A stretch of DNA of 64,000 bases from DASPWW01 sp963803425 (GTDB lineage: Bacteria; Actinomycetota; Thermoleophilia; Solirubrobacterales; 70-9): assembly GCA_963803425.1 (NCBI GenBank), contig CAWDMA010000001.1:744001-808000 (forward strand), read 5' to 3'. The notes under the pieces were generated by a model. The model did not search any database and was not told the DNA's origin. It saw only the letters and a program-made list of their open reading frames with translations. Position 1 is the first letter of the stretch, and the number at the start of each line of letters is the position of its first letter. The translations under genes were made by a program, and so were the position numbers. Of the stretch, positions 55,002-63,503 are shown one piece after another.

Positions 55002-55438
55002 AGGTCCTTGCGGACACGGGTCCGCTTCTTGCCGCGACTCTCCGCTCGGATCGCGCCCACTCGCTGGCCAGCGCTCTAGTCACAGGCCTCGGGCGAGACC
55101 TGCTCGTGCTCGATTCAGTGGTCGTCGAGGTCGACTATCTGCTGAGGACGCGATTGGGCCCATGGGTGGCCCGGGCATTCCTCAAGTCCCTTGCGGCGGG
55201 TCAACACACCGCGGCGTTCATGTCACCGGGCCTGCTGCGCCGCTCGACAGCAATCGACGCGCGCTTTGCCGACCTGAATCTGGGGTTCGTCGATGCCTCG
55301 GTGATGGCGTACGCGGAACGCCACGAGCTTGCGATCCTCACATTCGATTTCGAGCACTTCCGGGCCGCCCCGCCCGAGCGCGGGTTTTGGCGGCTTGTCG
55401 TCGACGAGCGCCGCTACCTCGACGCGATCTCCAGCTAG
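54998..55438 (+). CDS. vapC: VapC-like PIN-domain toxin
   Basis: A 146-residue PIN nuclease from GTG 54998. Acidic residues in order: VLADTGPLLAA (Asp), VVEVDYLLRTR (Glu), LGFVDASVMAYAER (Asp) and LAILTFDFEHFR (Asp), the normal VapC quartet. It cleaves RNA; the target is unknown. It converges with the transglutaminase gene with four bases of overlap. Confidence 0.83.
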   Translation: MKVLADTGPLLAATLRSDRAHSLASALVTGLGRDLLVLDSVVVEVDYLLRTRLGPWVARAFLKSLAAGQHTAAFMSPGLLRRSTAIDARFADLNLGFVDASVMAYAERHELAILTFDFEHFRAAPPERGFWRLVVDERRYLDAISS

Positions 55439-57735
55439 CCCGGCCCGCCCGGCGGCAGCGCCACCCACCCCCGGATCCGGGAGCGCCACCCGTCGTCGCG
55501 GCTGAGGTCGTCGCGCATCGCGCCGCGCTCGGCGAGGGTGGGGGCGCCGGCGGGGGCGGCCGAGTAGCGGCCGGCGCGGAGCTTCGCGACGTACGCGGCG
55601 GCGGCGGCGTGGCGGGTGCGGCGGAGGCGGCGCTCCACGGCGAGCAGGGTGTCGGCGCGGCCGAGCGGCCACCCGAGCCGGGCGAGCGCGGCCGGGAGCT
55701 CGTGGAGGTGGGCGTCGGCGCGCTCGGCGGGGGAGAGGCCGCGGTAGCGGAGGCGGCGCGCGACCGTGCGGGCGGCGAGCGCGGCGATGCCGGCGAGCGC
55801 CAGCACGAGCAGCATGGCGGGCAGCGTCCACGCCGGGATCGGGTTGCCGGGCGGGTTCGGGTCGGTGATCGCGCCCTCGCCCGGGATGAACTCCTTGCGC
55901 GCCGTGCCGGAGACCTCCCCGGAGCCGATCGTGTCGCCGAGCCCGGTGATCCCGGGGTCGTCGATCCGGCCGGTGGCCGGGGAGGCGGAGGGGGTGGGGT
56001 CGAAGGTGGCCCAGCCGATCGTCGGGAAGTAGGCCTCCACCCAGGAGTGGGCGTCGAGGTCCGCGACGATGTAGCGGTTCTTGTTGTCGGGGTCGGGGGT
56101 TCCGGGGCTGAATCCGGCGACGACGCGGGCGGGGATACCGTCCATCCGCAGCAGCAGCGCCATCGCGCCGGAGAACTGCTGGCAGTAGCCGGCCTTGTCC
56201 CTGAACAGGAACGCGGGCAGCGGGTGCTTGTGGTTCGGCGGGGTCTCGCTGTAGGCGTACCCCTGCCGCAGGTAGGCCTGGATCGACTGCGTCACCCCGT
56301 ACGCGGTCGGCTGGCCCGCGGCGAGCCGGCGGGCGAGCGCGTAGGTGGTGGCGTAGGGGGAGACGGCGAGCACGCGGCGGGCGGCGCGCTCCCGGCGCGG
56401 CGCGGCCGACCCGCGCAGCGGGACCTGGACGGGGGTGGGAAGGGCGGGGGCCACGAACCGGTGCTCGGCGGGCTCCGGCCGGCCGGGCAGGGTGACCTCT
56501 GTGTAGCGGGCGAGCGCGCCCGGGTACCGACGTGGGGCGCCGCGAAGCTGGCTGGGGCTGGGGTCCGGGGCGTAGCCGACCGCCTCGTAGTTGTCGCCGC
56601 TTTGCAGCGGCGTCTCGGTGAGCGTGCTGCCGTCGGGGCGCGCGTACACACCGGGGATCCCGTCGACGGCGATCAGCGCACCGGCCCCGAGCACGAACTT
56701 GCTGACCAGCGGCCCGATCGTGACCTGCGTCGGCCGGATCCACTCGGCGTGGGGCTGGCGCAGGGTGGCGCCGGCCGGGCCCCCCTCGACCTGGGTGGGC
56801 AGCTCCAGGCGGCGGCCGAGGCTGCGCTCCGAGCGCACCCACCGGTCGCCGTCGAACTGCTCCAGCACCGCCTGCCGCCAGTACTGCGGCTTCTTGCTCT
56901 CGATCGCGGCGAGCTCCGTGCCGTCGCGGGGCCAGTCGATCGGGCCGTAGGTGTGGTTCCAGTCGAACGTCGCCGGATCGGAGCCGCCGAGCTGCCACTG
57001 GCGGAAGTCGATCCAGGGGCCGTCGTGGTCGAGCGCGCCGGCGAAGGGGATTGCGAGGGCGCCGGCGACGGCGACCACGACCGCGGCACCGACCGCGTCG
57101 CGCGCCGACAGGGTGGGGAGAGCCCGCCACCCGACGATCCCGGCCAGCAGCAGGAATCCCCACAGCAGCGGCTGCTCGGGCGCGACCACCGCGTCGGCGG
57201 TGGTGAAGGCGGCGACCAGGATCGCGAGCGCCGCCCCGCGGCGGAGCCGTCCGGCGCCAGCGCCCCCTCGGCCCGGCCAGAAGGCGAGCGCGGCGGTGGC
57301 GCCGAGCGCGACCGGGAGGCCGGCGAGGATGATGACCCGGGTCCAGCCGCCGCCGCGGTAGGGATAGGAGATCTCGCCGACGATTCCGTTGAAGCCTTCG
57401 CGGATAGCGGCGCCGAGCTCGCCCCATCCGGACGGGATCAGGAGCCGCACCGGGATCCCGACCGCGACCATCCCGACGCCGGTCGCGACCAGGATCGCGA
57501 CTGCGGCGAGCGCGACCGCGAGCGGGCCGCGAGCGCGCGGCATCGCGGGGCGCCGCGCGGCGATCAGCGCCGCGGCGGCGGCGCCCGCGACCGCGCCCGC
57601 GGTGGCGAGCGCGACAGCTCCGCGGGGCGGGTCCTCCACCAGCCGCGACCACTGCGCCGCGACGAGGGCCGCGAGCGCCGCGAACGCCACCACCCGCGAC
57701 AGCGATGCGGCGGCGGTGGAGCGGTCGGGGCTCAT
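55435..57735 (-). CDS. Membrane transglutaminase-like protein (DUF3488 / TgpA type)
   Basis: A 766-residue protein from ATG 57735, overlapping the DUF58 stop. Residues 1-230 hold six or seven membrane helices (VVAFAALAALVAAQW, VILAGLPVALGATAAL and others; DUF3488 type). An extracytoplasmic part follows, with the catalytic triad region AGYCQQFSGAMALLLRMDGI (Cys), DAHSWVEAYFP (His) and WATFDPTPS (Asp). A further helix (LPAMLLVLALAGIAALAA) and a cytoplasmic DUF4129-like tail end it. With MoxR and DUF58 it forms the standard TgpA operon, of unclear envelope function. Confidence 0.85.
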   Translation of the reverse strand: MSPDRSTAAASLSRVVAFAALAALVAAQWSRLVEDPPRGAVALATAGAVAGAAAAALIAARRPAMPRARGPLAVALAAVAILVATGVGMVAVGIPVRLLIPSGWGELGAAIREGFNGIVGEISYPYRGGGWTRVIILAGLPVALGATAALAFWPGRGGAGAGRLRRGAALAILVAAFTTADAVVAPEQPLLWGFLLLAGIVGWRALPTLSARDAVGAAVVVAVAGALAIPFAGALDHDGPWIDFRQWQLGGSDPATFDWNHTYGPIDWPRDGTELAAIESKKPQYWRQAVLEQFDGDRWVRSERSLGRRLELPTQVEGGPAGATLRQPHAEWIRPTQVTIGPLVSKFVLGAGALIAVDGIPGVYARPDGSTLTETPLQSGDNYEAVGYAPDPSPSQLRGAPRRYPGALARYTEVTLPGRPEPAEHRFVAPALPTPVQVPLRGSAAPRRERAARRVLAVSPYATTYALARRLAAGQPTAYGVTQSIQAYLRQGYAYSETPPNHKHPLPAFLFRDKAGYCQQFSGAMALLLRMDGIPARVVAGFSPGTPDPDNKNRYIVADLDAHSWVEAYFPTIGWATFDPTPSASPATGRIDDPGITGLGDTIGSGEVSGTARKEFIPGEGAITDPNPPGNPIPAWTLPAMLLVLALAGIAALAARTVARRLRYRGLSPAERADAHLHELPAALARLGWPLGRADTLLAVERRLRRTRHAAAAAYVAKLRAGRYSAAPAGAPTLAERGAMRDDLSRDDGWRSRIRGWVALPPGGPG

Positions 57736-58871
57736 GCGGCCGAGGCGCGGGCCGCCGGGCGGGCGGGTCGGCGGGCGGCGCCGAGCAGCTGGCCGTGGCA
57801 GCCCGCCACGGTGAACCGGACCGGGACCCCCGGGACCGGGCGTGGGGAGACGACGTGGGTCGCGGCGATCGACCCGCGCGGGGCGCGCGGCGGGCCGCCG
57901 CGGGCGCTCACCCACACGATCGCGCCGGTGTGGCCGGCGCGGGCGAGCGCCGGTGCGCCGCCACCGGGCTCGACCACCGCGAGCCGGGCGTGCGCGAACG
58001 GCCACCCGCGCAGCTCGGGGTCGATCCGGTGGGGGCGGCGCTCGCCGCCGAGCAGCAGCGCGCACCCGCCCGCGGCGCGGGCCAGGTGGACGCAGAGCGA
58101 CGCCGCCGCGCGGACTGCCATGTCGAGCGACTCGGGGTCCTCGGGGTCGCGGGCGTCGAGCGCGACCAGCGGGGAGCGGTCGCCGCCCGTGACCAGCCGC
58201 CGCTCCACCAGCTCGCCGGTGCGCGCCACCACCGGCCAGTGGATTCGCGACGCGGGGCTGCCCTCGCGGTAGGCCCGCAGCCCGTCGATCTCGAAGTCGA
58301 CCGCGCGCGCCTCCAGCGCCGACACCCCGGCTCCCTCGCCGAGCTCGTCGGCCTCGCCGTCCGCGCCGGCGCCCGTGCCGCCGCCGGCGTCCGGGGCGGT
58401 GACCGGCTCGATCCGGGGCAGGACGACAAGCTCGCCGCCGTGCTCGCCGACGAGCTCGCGGGCGGCGAGCCCGAGCGGGTCGCGGACGACGAGCCGGGAC
58501 GGCTCCAGCACGCGACGGCCGCGGCGCTCGAAGGTGACCGGGACGCTGAGCTGCTTGACCCGCCGCCGCAGCCCCGCGTGGACGCCGATCGGAGCGTCGA
58601 GCAGCGGGTCGACGAGCTTCCCGCGCACCGGCACCCCTCCGGCGCGGACGACGATCCGGAGCGGGTACTGATCCCCCTCGACCACGGTCGCCGGCCCGCG
58701 GCCGCGCTCCACCGCGGCGCCCTGGGCGGCGAGCGCGGTCCACGCCGCCGCCCCGCCGACGAGCAGCGCCAGCCCGATCGCCGGGACGAGCAGGGGCGCC
58801 GCGTCGAACCCGAGCCCGACCGCGAGCAGGGCCGCCGCCAGCCCCAGGGTCGAGCGCGCCTCGCCGCTCAC
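57732..58871 (-). CDS. DUF58 protein
   Basis: A 379-residue protein from GTG 58871. Two membrane helices at the N-terminus (STLGLAAALLAVGLGFDAAP; LVPAIGLALLVGGAAAW), then the DUF58 region: RRVLEPSRLVVRDPLGLAAR, FEIDGLRAYREGSPASRIHW and a vWA-like part (PLVALDARDPEDPESLDMAV). It overlaps the transglutaminase gene by four bases and lies 16 bases after MoxR. Function in the trio is not known. Confidence 0.85.
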   Translation of the reverse strand: MSGEARSTLGLAAALLAVGLGFDAAPLLVPAIGLALLVGGAAAWTALAAQGAAVERGRGPATVVEGDQYPLRIVVRAGGVPVRGKLVDPLLDAPIGVHAGLRRRVKQLSVPVTFERRGRRVLEPSRLVVRDPLGLAARELVGEHGGELVVLPRIEPVTAPDAGGGTGAGADGEADELGEGAGVSALEARAVDFEIDGLRAYREGSPASRIHWPVVARTGELVERRLVTGGDRSPLVALDARDPEDPESLDMAVRAAASLCVHLARAAGGCALLLGGERRPHRIDPELRGWPFAHARLAVVEPGGGAPALARAGHTGAIVWVSARGGPPRAPRGSIAATHVVSPRPVPGVPVRFTVAGCHGQLLGAARRPARPAARASAA

Positions 58872-58887
58872 AGCCCTCGGCCCCCGA

Positions 58888-59838
58888 TCAGAGCGCCGGC
58901 ACCCGCTCGAGCACGTCGCGGACGACGGCTTCGCGCTCGCCCGCGACCGCGCCCGGCCCCAGCAGCAGCCGGTGCGCGAGCACCGGCTCGGCGAGCGCCT
59001 GGACGTCGTCGGGGAGGGCGTGGTCGCGGGCCTCGAGCGCGGCGAGCGCCTTCGCCCCCTGGAACAGCATCAGCCCGGCGCGGGGACTGGCGCCGAGCTC
59101 GACCGCGTCGTGGGAGCGGGTGCCCTCGCACAGCGCGACGATGTAGCGGCGCAGCGGCTCGGACCCGTGCACCGCCGCGGCCGCAGCCTGCGCGCCGAGC
59201 ACGGTGCCGATGTCGGCGACCGGCTCAAGGTCGAGCACCCGGTCGCGCTCGGCGTGCTGGGCGAACATGTCGGCCTCCTCGTCGGCGGTCGGGTAGCCGA
59301 GCGAGATCCGCACCATGAACCGGTCGAGCTGCGCCTCGGGGAGCGGGTATGTGCCCTCGTACTCGACCGGGTTCTGCGTCGCGACGACCAGGAACGGCCG
59401 GGCGAGCTCGTGCGACTCGCGGTCGACGGTGACGCGGCGCTCCTGCATGCACTCGAGCAGGCCGGACTGGGTCTTCGGGGAGGCGCGGTTGATCTCGTCG
59501 ACGAGCACCACGTTCGCGAACACCGGGCCGGGGTGGAACTCGAACCGGGAGGCGTGCTGGTCGAACACGTTCGTCCCGATCACGTCTGCGGGGAGCAGGT
59601 CGGCGGTGCACTGGACGCGTGCGTACTCGGCGTCGATCGAGCGGGTCAGCGCCCGCGCGAGCGCGGTCTTGCCGACGCCGGGGTAGTCCTCGATCAGGAT
59701 GTGGCCGTCGGCGATCAGCGCCACCAGCAGGTCGCGCACGATCGCGTCCCGCACCTTGAGCGCCCGCCGGATGTTGTCCCGCAGTCGCTCGCCGACCTCC
59801 GCCACTCCGGAAGGATCGAGCTGTGGCAGCGTGGCCAC
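58888..59838 (-). CDS. moxR: MoxR-type AAA+ ATPase
   Basis: A 316-residue AAA+ chaperone-like ATPase: Walker A LIEDYPGVGKTALARALTRS, Walker B ANVVLVDEINRASPKTQSGL, sensor 1 LVVATQNPVEYEGTYPLPEA and QLDRFMVRISLGYP. Start GTG 59838 is six bases behind TACCAT (leaderless type). The first gene of the MoxR-DUF58-transglutaminase operon, probably folding or activating its partners. Confidence 0.92.
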   Translation of the reverse strand: MATLPQLDPSGVAEVGERLRDNIRRALKVRDAIVRDLLVALIADGHILIEDYPGVGKTALARALTRSIDAEYARVQCTADLLPADVIGTNVFDQHASRFEFHPGPVFANVVLVDEINRASPKTQSGLLECMQERRVTVDRESHELARPFLVVATQNPVEYEGTYPLPEAQLDRFMVRISLGYPTADEEADMFAQHAERDRVLDLEPVADIGTVLGAQAAAAAVHGSEPLRRYIVALCEGTRSHDAVELGASPRAGLMLFQGAKALAALEARDHALPDDVQALAEPVLAHRLLLGPGAVAGEREAVVRDVLERVPAL

Positions 59839-59872
59839 GCCCTGATGGTACGGACCGTCACCGCCCGGCGGA

Positions 59873-60808
59873 TTACCGGGGCCGGGCGAAGATCTCGGTC
59901 AGGAAGTGGGTGATGATCCAGGCGACGACGCGGGCGGTGTTCGTGCCGATGTCGTGCGGGGGGTTGAGCTCGACGACGTCGAATCCGACCACCCGCCCCC
60001 GCCGCGCAACCGCGGCGAGCAGCTCGCGGAGCCGGCGATAGTCGAGGCCGCCGGGCTCGGGCAGCGTGGTCCCGGGGACTATCGAGGGGTCGAGCACGTC
60101 GATGTCGATCGACACGTACAGCGCGTCCGACTCCGGGACGAGCCCGTCGACCACCTCGACCGCAGGGCGCTCCAGCAGCTCCAGGGTGGTCGCCCACCGC
60201 ACCCCGTGCTCGCGCATCCCGTCCACCTCGGCGCGGTCGACGTTGCGAAGCCCGAGCTCGGTGGTGGAGCGGACGAACGGGAACTCGGTGAGGCGGCGGA
60301 TCTGGCAGGCGCCGCTGAGGCCGGCGCCGTCGTCGTCGTCGACGAAGTCGGCGTGCGCGTCGACGTTGACGAGGTCGATCCCGCCGAGCGCCTCGACCCC
60401 ACGCCCGAGCGGGAGCGAGATCGAGTGGTCGCCGCCGACCGCGACGAGCAGCGCCCCGCTCGCGGCGATCGCCTCGGCGACCGCGGTGATCCGGGCGTGG
60501 TTGCCGTCGGTGTCCGAGCCCTGGATCGCGACGTCGCCGACGTCCGCCATCGTCACCCCGGCGAGGTGGTCGCGGTCGGTCTCGACGTCGTACCAGCCCG
60601 TGCCGGCCTCGCTCTGCTCCCACGACGCCTGCCGGACCGCGGCGGGCCCGGCCGACTGCCCGGTGCGGACGCCGGGCTGCGGGGTGCCGCCGTCGTACGG
60701 GACCCCGACGAACGCGACCTGCGCGTCGAGCGCGCCGAGCCCGGCGACCCGCGGCGCCCGGAAGAACGTCCGCGGTGCGTCGACGAGCAGCGGTCCGAAG
60801 CCCTCCAC
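59873..60808 (-). CDS. speB: Agmatinase / arginase-family ureohydrolase
   Basis: A 311-residue metallohydrolase from GTG 60808. Manganese ligands visible: LLVAVGGDHSISLPL (His), DLVNVDAHADFVDDD (Asp/His) and YVSIDIDVLDPSIVPG (two Asp). PGGLDYRRLRELLAAVA and VGFDVVELNPPHDIG follow as in agmatinases. Substrate could also be another guanidino compound such as guanidinobutyrate. It lies in operon after an unknown 158-residue protein. Confidence 0.87.
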   Translation of the reverse strand: MEGFGPLLVDAPRTFFRAPRVAGLGALDAQVAFVGVPYDGGTPQPGVRTGQSAGPAAVRQASWEQSEAGTGWYDVETDRDHLAGVTMADVGDVAIQGSDTDGNHARITAVAEAIAASGALLVAVGGDHSISLPLGRGVEALGGIDLVNVDAHADFVDDDDGAGLSGACQIRRLTEFPFVRSTTELGLRNVDRAEVDGMREHGVRWATTLELLERPAVEVVDGLVPESDALYVSIDIDVLDPSIVPGTTLPEPGGLDYRRLRELLAAVARRGRVVGFDVVELNPPHDIGTNTARVVAWIITHFLTEIFARPR

Positions 60809-60825
60809 GAGCGCGGGTCGCTCGC

Positions 60826-61302
60826 CTAGGCCGGGTCCGGCGGGCGCTCGATCCCGAGCGCGGACGCGACCTCGTCGAGCACGGCGCTCTCGGCGTCGCT
60901 GATCCGGGTCCCGCCGATCCCGAGGAAGCCGCCCTCCTTCTTGGCGCCGGCGGCGGCGGTCGCGACCGCGAGCACGAACCGCTTGTACTCGGCGGCCTCC
61001 TCCGGGGTCGCCTGCGCGTCGACCAGCGCCGCCACCTCGCGGAGCAGGTCGGGCCCCTTCGCCTTCAGGTCGTCGGGCGAGGAGAACCGGTCGCGCTCCA
61101 GCGAGGGGGGAGTGGCGGCGATCTCGCCGAGCAGCTCGGTCTGGGCGTGGTTCTTCTGCACCTCGCTGTACACGCGGCCCATCGAGAGGCTCTCGCGGAT
61201 CGTCCCGCCGCGCTCGGCCGAGATCACGAGCAGGCCCGCGATCGGCGGGCCCTCGGTGAGCGTGCCCCACTCCTCGGCGTTGAACTCCGCCTTCGCCGTC
61301 AC
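60826..61302 (-). CDS. Conserved protein of unknown function upstream of agmatinase
   Basis: A 158-residue soluble helical protein from GTG 61302, seven bases behind TAGTCT. It reads AEFNAEEWGTLTEGPPIAGL, LVISAERGGTIRESLSMGRV, EYKRFVLAVATAAAGAKKEG and GGTRISDAESAVLDEVASAL. The pattern is reminiscent of TerB-like or ferritin-like helical bundles but lacks clear ligands. Found 17 bases before the agmatinase start. Confidence 0.65.
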   Translation of the reverse strand: MTAKAEFNAEEWGTLTEGPPIAGLLVISAERGGTIRESLSMGRVYSEVQKNHAQTELLGEIAATPPSLERDRFSSPDDLKAKGPDLLREVAALVDAQATPEEAAEYKRFVLAVATAAAGAKKEGGFLGIGGTRISDAESAVLDEVASALGIERPPDPA

Positions 61303-61328
61303 GGCCGCAAGACTAGCTGCAAGCGGAC

Positions 61329-62555
61329 GTGCACCGAGCGGGCAGCGCGACTCACGCAGCTAGCCTGGGCACCCTGCGCACGGGTTACTTCGACAACGCC
61401 CGCCGCCGTTCCTGCGTGCTCGCGGTGCTGCTGGTGGCGGCGCTGTGCAGCTTCGCCGTGGTCGGGGACCGCGCGCCCGCGCAGTCCACCGCGGAGCAGC
61501 TGCAGGGCGTGCAGCAGCGCCAGGGCGGGCTCGAGTCGCAGATCGAGAGCTCCAACGCCGAGATCGACAAGCTGATCGCCCGCGAGGCCGAGGTCCGAAA
61601 GCAGGAGGCCGCGGTGAGCGAGGATCTGAACGCGGCGCAGGCACGGCTCGACCAGGCGACCGCCGAGGTGAAGCGCGAGCAGGCCCATCTCGCGGCCGTC
61701 CGGGAGCGGCTGGCGCGGGCGAAGCGGATGCTCCGCCGCACGCTCGTCGAGCTGTACAAGCAGGGGAGCCCGGACACGCTCAGCGTCATCCTCGAGTCCG
61801 CGAGCTGGTCGGACGTGGTCTCCCAGGTGGACTACTTCGACCACCTGCAGAGCTACGACCAGGACGTGATCGGCCGCGTCCACTCGCTCGCCGCCGAGGT
61901 GGAGGCGACCGTTCAGCGGCTCGAGGACGCACGGGCCCGGATCGCCCAGGAGCGCGACGCGATCGCCGGCCGCCGCGACGAGCTCGCCGCCACCCGCGGC
62001 CAGATCGAGAGCCGACACGCCGACCTGATGGCGGTCCGCGCCGACCGCCGCACCGCCCTGCGCCGGCTCCAGGACCGCGAGGGCAAGCTGCAGCGCCAGC
62101 TCGCCCCGGCGACCACGGCCCCGTCCGGGCCGGTGACGCCGCCCGGCGGGAAGAGCGCAAGCCTCGTCAACGGCCAGGCCGTGCCGCCGTCGAACGCGCC
62201 GCCCGCGGTCGTCTCCGCGATCGAGGCGGCGAACCAGATCGTCGGGACTCCCTACGTGTGGGGAGGGGGTCACGGCTCCTTCCAGTCCTCGGGTTACGAC
62301 TGCTCGGGCGCCGTGAGCTACGCGCTGCACGGCGGCGGTTGGCTGTCGAGCCCGCTCGACTCGACCGGCCTGACCACCTGGGGCGCCCCCGGGGCGGGCA
62401 ACTGGGTGACGGTGTACGCGAACTCGGGCCACGCGTTCGCGGTGATCGCCGGGCTGCGCTGGGACACCAGCAACACGGGGGGCAACGGCCCCAACTGGAG
62501 CACGGCGATGGCCTCCACCGCCGGCTTCGTCGCCCGCCACCCCGCCGGGTACTGA
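61329..62555 (+). CDS. Secreted NlpC/P60 peptidoglycan hydrolase with coiled coil
   Basis: A 408-residue protein. GTG 61329 is uncertain; the signal peptide is RRRSCVLAVLLVAALCSFAV. Residues ~60-260 form a long coiled coil (QGGLESQIESSNAEIDKLIA, and so on), like PcsB/RipA-type hydrolases. C-terminal NlpC/P60 domain: NQIVGTPYVWGGGHGSFQ, GYDCSGAVSYALHGGGWL (catalytic Cys), then NSGHAFAVIAGLRWD (His). It cleaves peptidoglycan stem peptides, probably for cell separation, with the coiled coil as regulator. Confidence 0.87.
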   Translation: MHRAGSATHAASLGTLRTGYFDNARRRSCVLAVLLVAALCSFAVVGDRAPAQSTAEQLQGVQQRQGGLESQIESSNAEIDKLIAREAEVRKQEAAVSEDLNAAQARLDQATAEVKREQAHLAAVRERLARAKRMLRRTLVELYKQGSPDTLSVILESASWSDVVSQVDYFDHLQSYDQDVIGRVHSLAAEVEATVQRLEDARARIAQERDAIAGRRDELAATRGQIESRHADLMAVRADRRTALRRLQDREGKLQRQLAPATTAPSGPVTPPGGKSASLVNGQAVPPSNAPPAVVSAIEAANQIVGTPYVWGGGHGSFQSSGYDCSGAVSYALHGGGWLSSPLDSTGLTTWGAPGAGNWVTVYANSGHAFAVIAGLRWDTSNTGGNGPNWSTAMASTAGFVARHPAGY

Positions 62556-62569
62556 GCGGGACGGCCGCC

Positions 62570-63019
62570 CTACCGCGGCTCGAGGACGACCAGCGGGATC
62601 TCGCGGTCGGTGCGGCGCTGGTAGTCGGCGTAGCTGCCGTAGGAGGCGACCACGCGCGGCCACAGCCGCTCCCGCTGGGCCGGCGTCGCGACCCGGGCGT
62701 GCACCGCGCGGCGCTCGGAGCCGACCTGGACCGTCGTGTCCGGGTTGGCGAGCAGGTTGTGGTACCAGCCCGGATGCTTGGGGTACCCGCCCTTCGACGC
62801 GACCAGGACGAGGTCGTCGCCGTCCCTGATGTAGAGCAGCGGCGAGGTGCGCCTGGTGGCGCTCTTCGCGCCGACGTGGTCGAGCAGCAGCATTGAGGGG
62901 AAGCCCGGGAAGGTGTGCCCGACGCGGCCTCCGGTGAGCCGGTAGACGAGCGTGTGCCCCTTCATCAGCTGGTTCACGAGCGGCCACATCCGTCGCTCGA
63001 CCTCGCGCGGGATCTCCAT
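62570..63019 (-). CDS. Ddn-like F420H2-dependent nitroreductase family protein
   Basis: A 149-residue protein of the deazaflavin-dependent nitroreductase family: MLLLDHVGAKSATRRTSPLL, LVLVASKGGYPKHPGWYHNL, LLANPDTTVQVGSERRAV and ERLWPRVVASYGSYADYQRR. ATG 63019 lies six bases behind TAGGGT (leaderless type). Typical of actinobacteria that make F420; the substrate is probably a quinone. Confidence 0.88.
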   Translation of the reverse strand: MEIPREVERRMWPLVNQLMKGHTLVYRLTGGRVGHTFPGFPSMLLLDHVGAKSATRRTSPLLYIRDGDDLVLVASKGGYPKHPGWYHNLLANPDTTVQVGSERRAVHARVATPAQRERLWPRVVASYGSYADYQRRTDREIPLVVLEPR

Positions 63020-63039
63020 CAGCCCACCCTAGCGCGCCG

Positions 63040-63495
63040 TCAGCCCGCGGTCTCCACCGCGACCGCGGCGATCTGGCGCTGGCCGAAGGAGCCGGTCTCG
63101 ACCGGCCCCGCCGCGGTCACCTCCTCGCCCGCGGTAGGGAGGGGGTGCGGCCGCAGCCCGAAGCGGACGTCGACGAAGGTCAGTCCCGGCTCTGTGATCC
63201 CGGCGGTGTCGGCGAGCACGAAGTGGGCGTCCCCGTCCCCGTCGGGATCGACCGGCTCGACGTACACGACCCGGCCGCTCACCTCGCGGCATCCGGCCAC
63301 GTCGGCTGGGCACCTGGCCTGAGCGACCGGTGTCCGCGCCGCCGGGCGGCGGTCCGGGACGGCGTTGTGGATGGCGCCCTGGATCCGGTCGGGGACGACC
63401 CCCTGGCCGCGGTGGTGGGACCAGACCGCGACCGCCGCGACCGCCGCGACAGCGACCGCGGCCGCCACTCCGGCGAGGATCGCCGCGGTCCGCAC
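63040..63495 (-). CDS. Membrane-anchored OB-like small protein
   Basis: About 151 residues from GTG 63495. A transmembrane anchor (ILAGVAAAVAVAAVAAVAVW) is followed by a short Arg/Pro linker and a beta domain with two Cys (QARCPADVAGCREVSGRVVY), then DGDGDAHFVLADTAGITEPG and LTFVDVRFGLRPHPLPTAGE. The layout resembles a secreted OB-fold ligand-binding domain. No family recognised. Confidence 0.6.
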   Translation of the reverse strand: MRTAAILAGVAAAVAVAAVAAVAVWSHHRGQGVVPDRIQGAIHNAVPDRRPAARTPVAQARCPADVAGCREVSGRVVYVEPVDPDGDGDAHFVLADTAGITEPGLTFVDVRFGLRPHPLPTAGEEVTAAGPVETGSFGQRQIAAVAVETAG

Positions 63496-63503
63496 CGCAC
63501 CCC

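Noticed and set aside
54919..58272. Plus-strand frame of ~1100 codons
   Set aside because: It runs antisense to the transglutaminase and DUF58 genes and over vapC in another frame. Composition is shadow-like.
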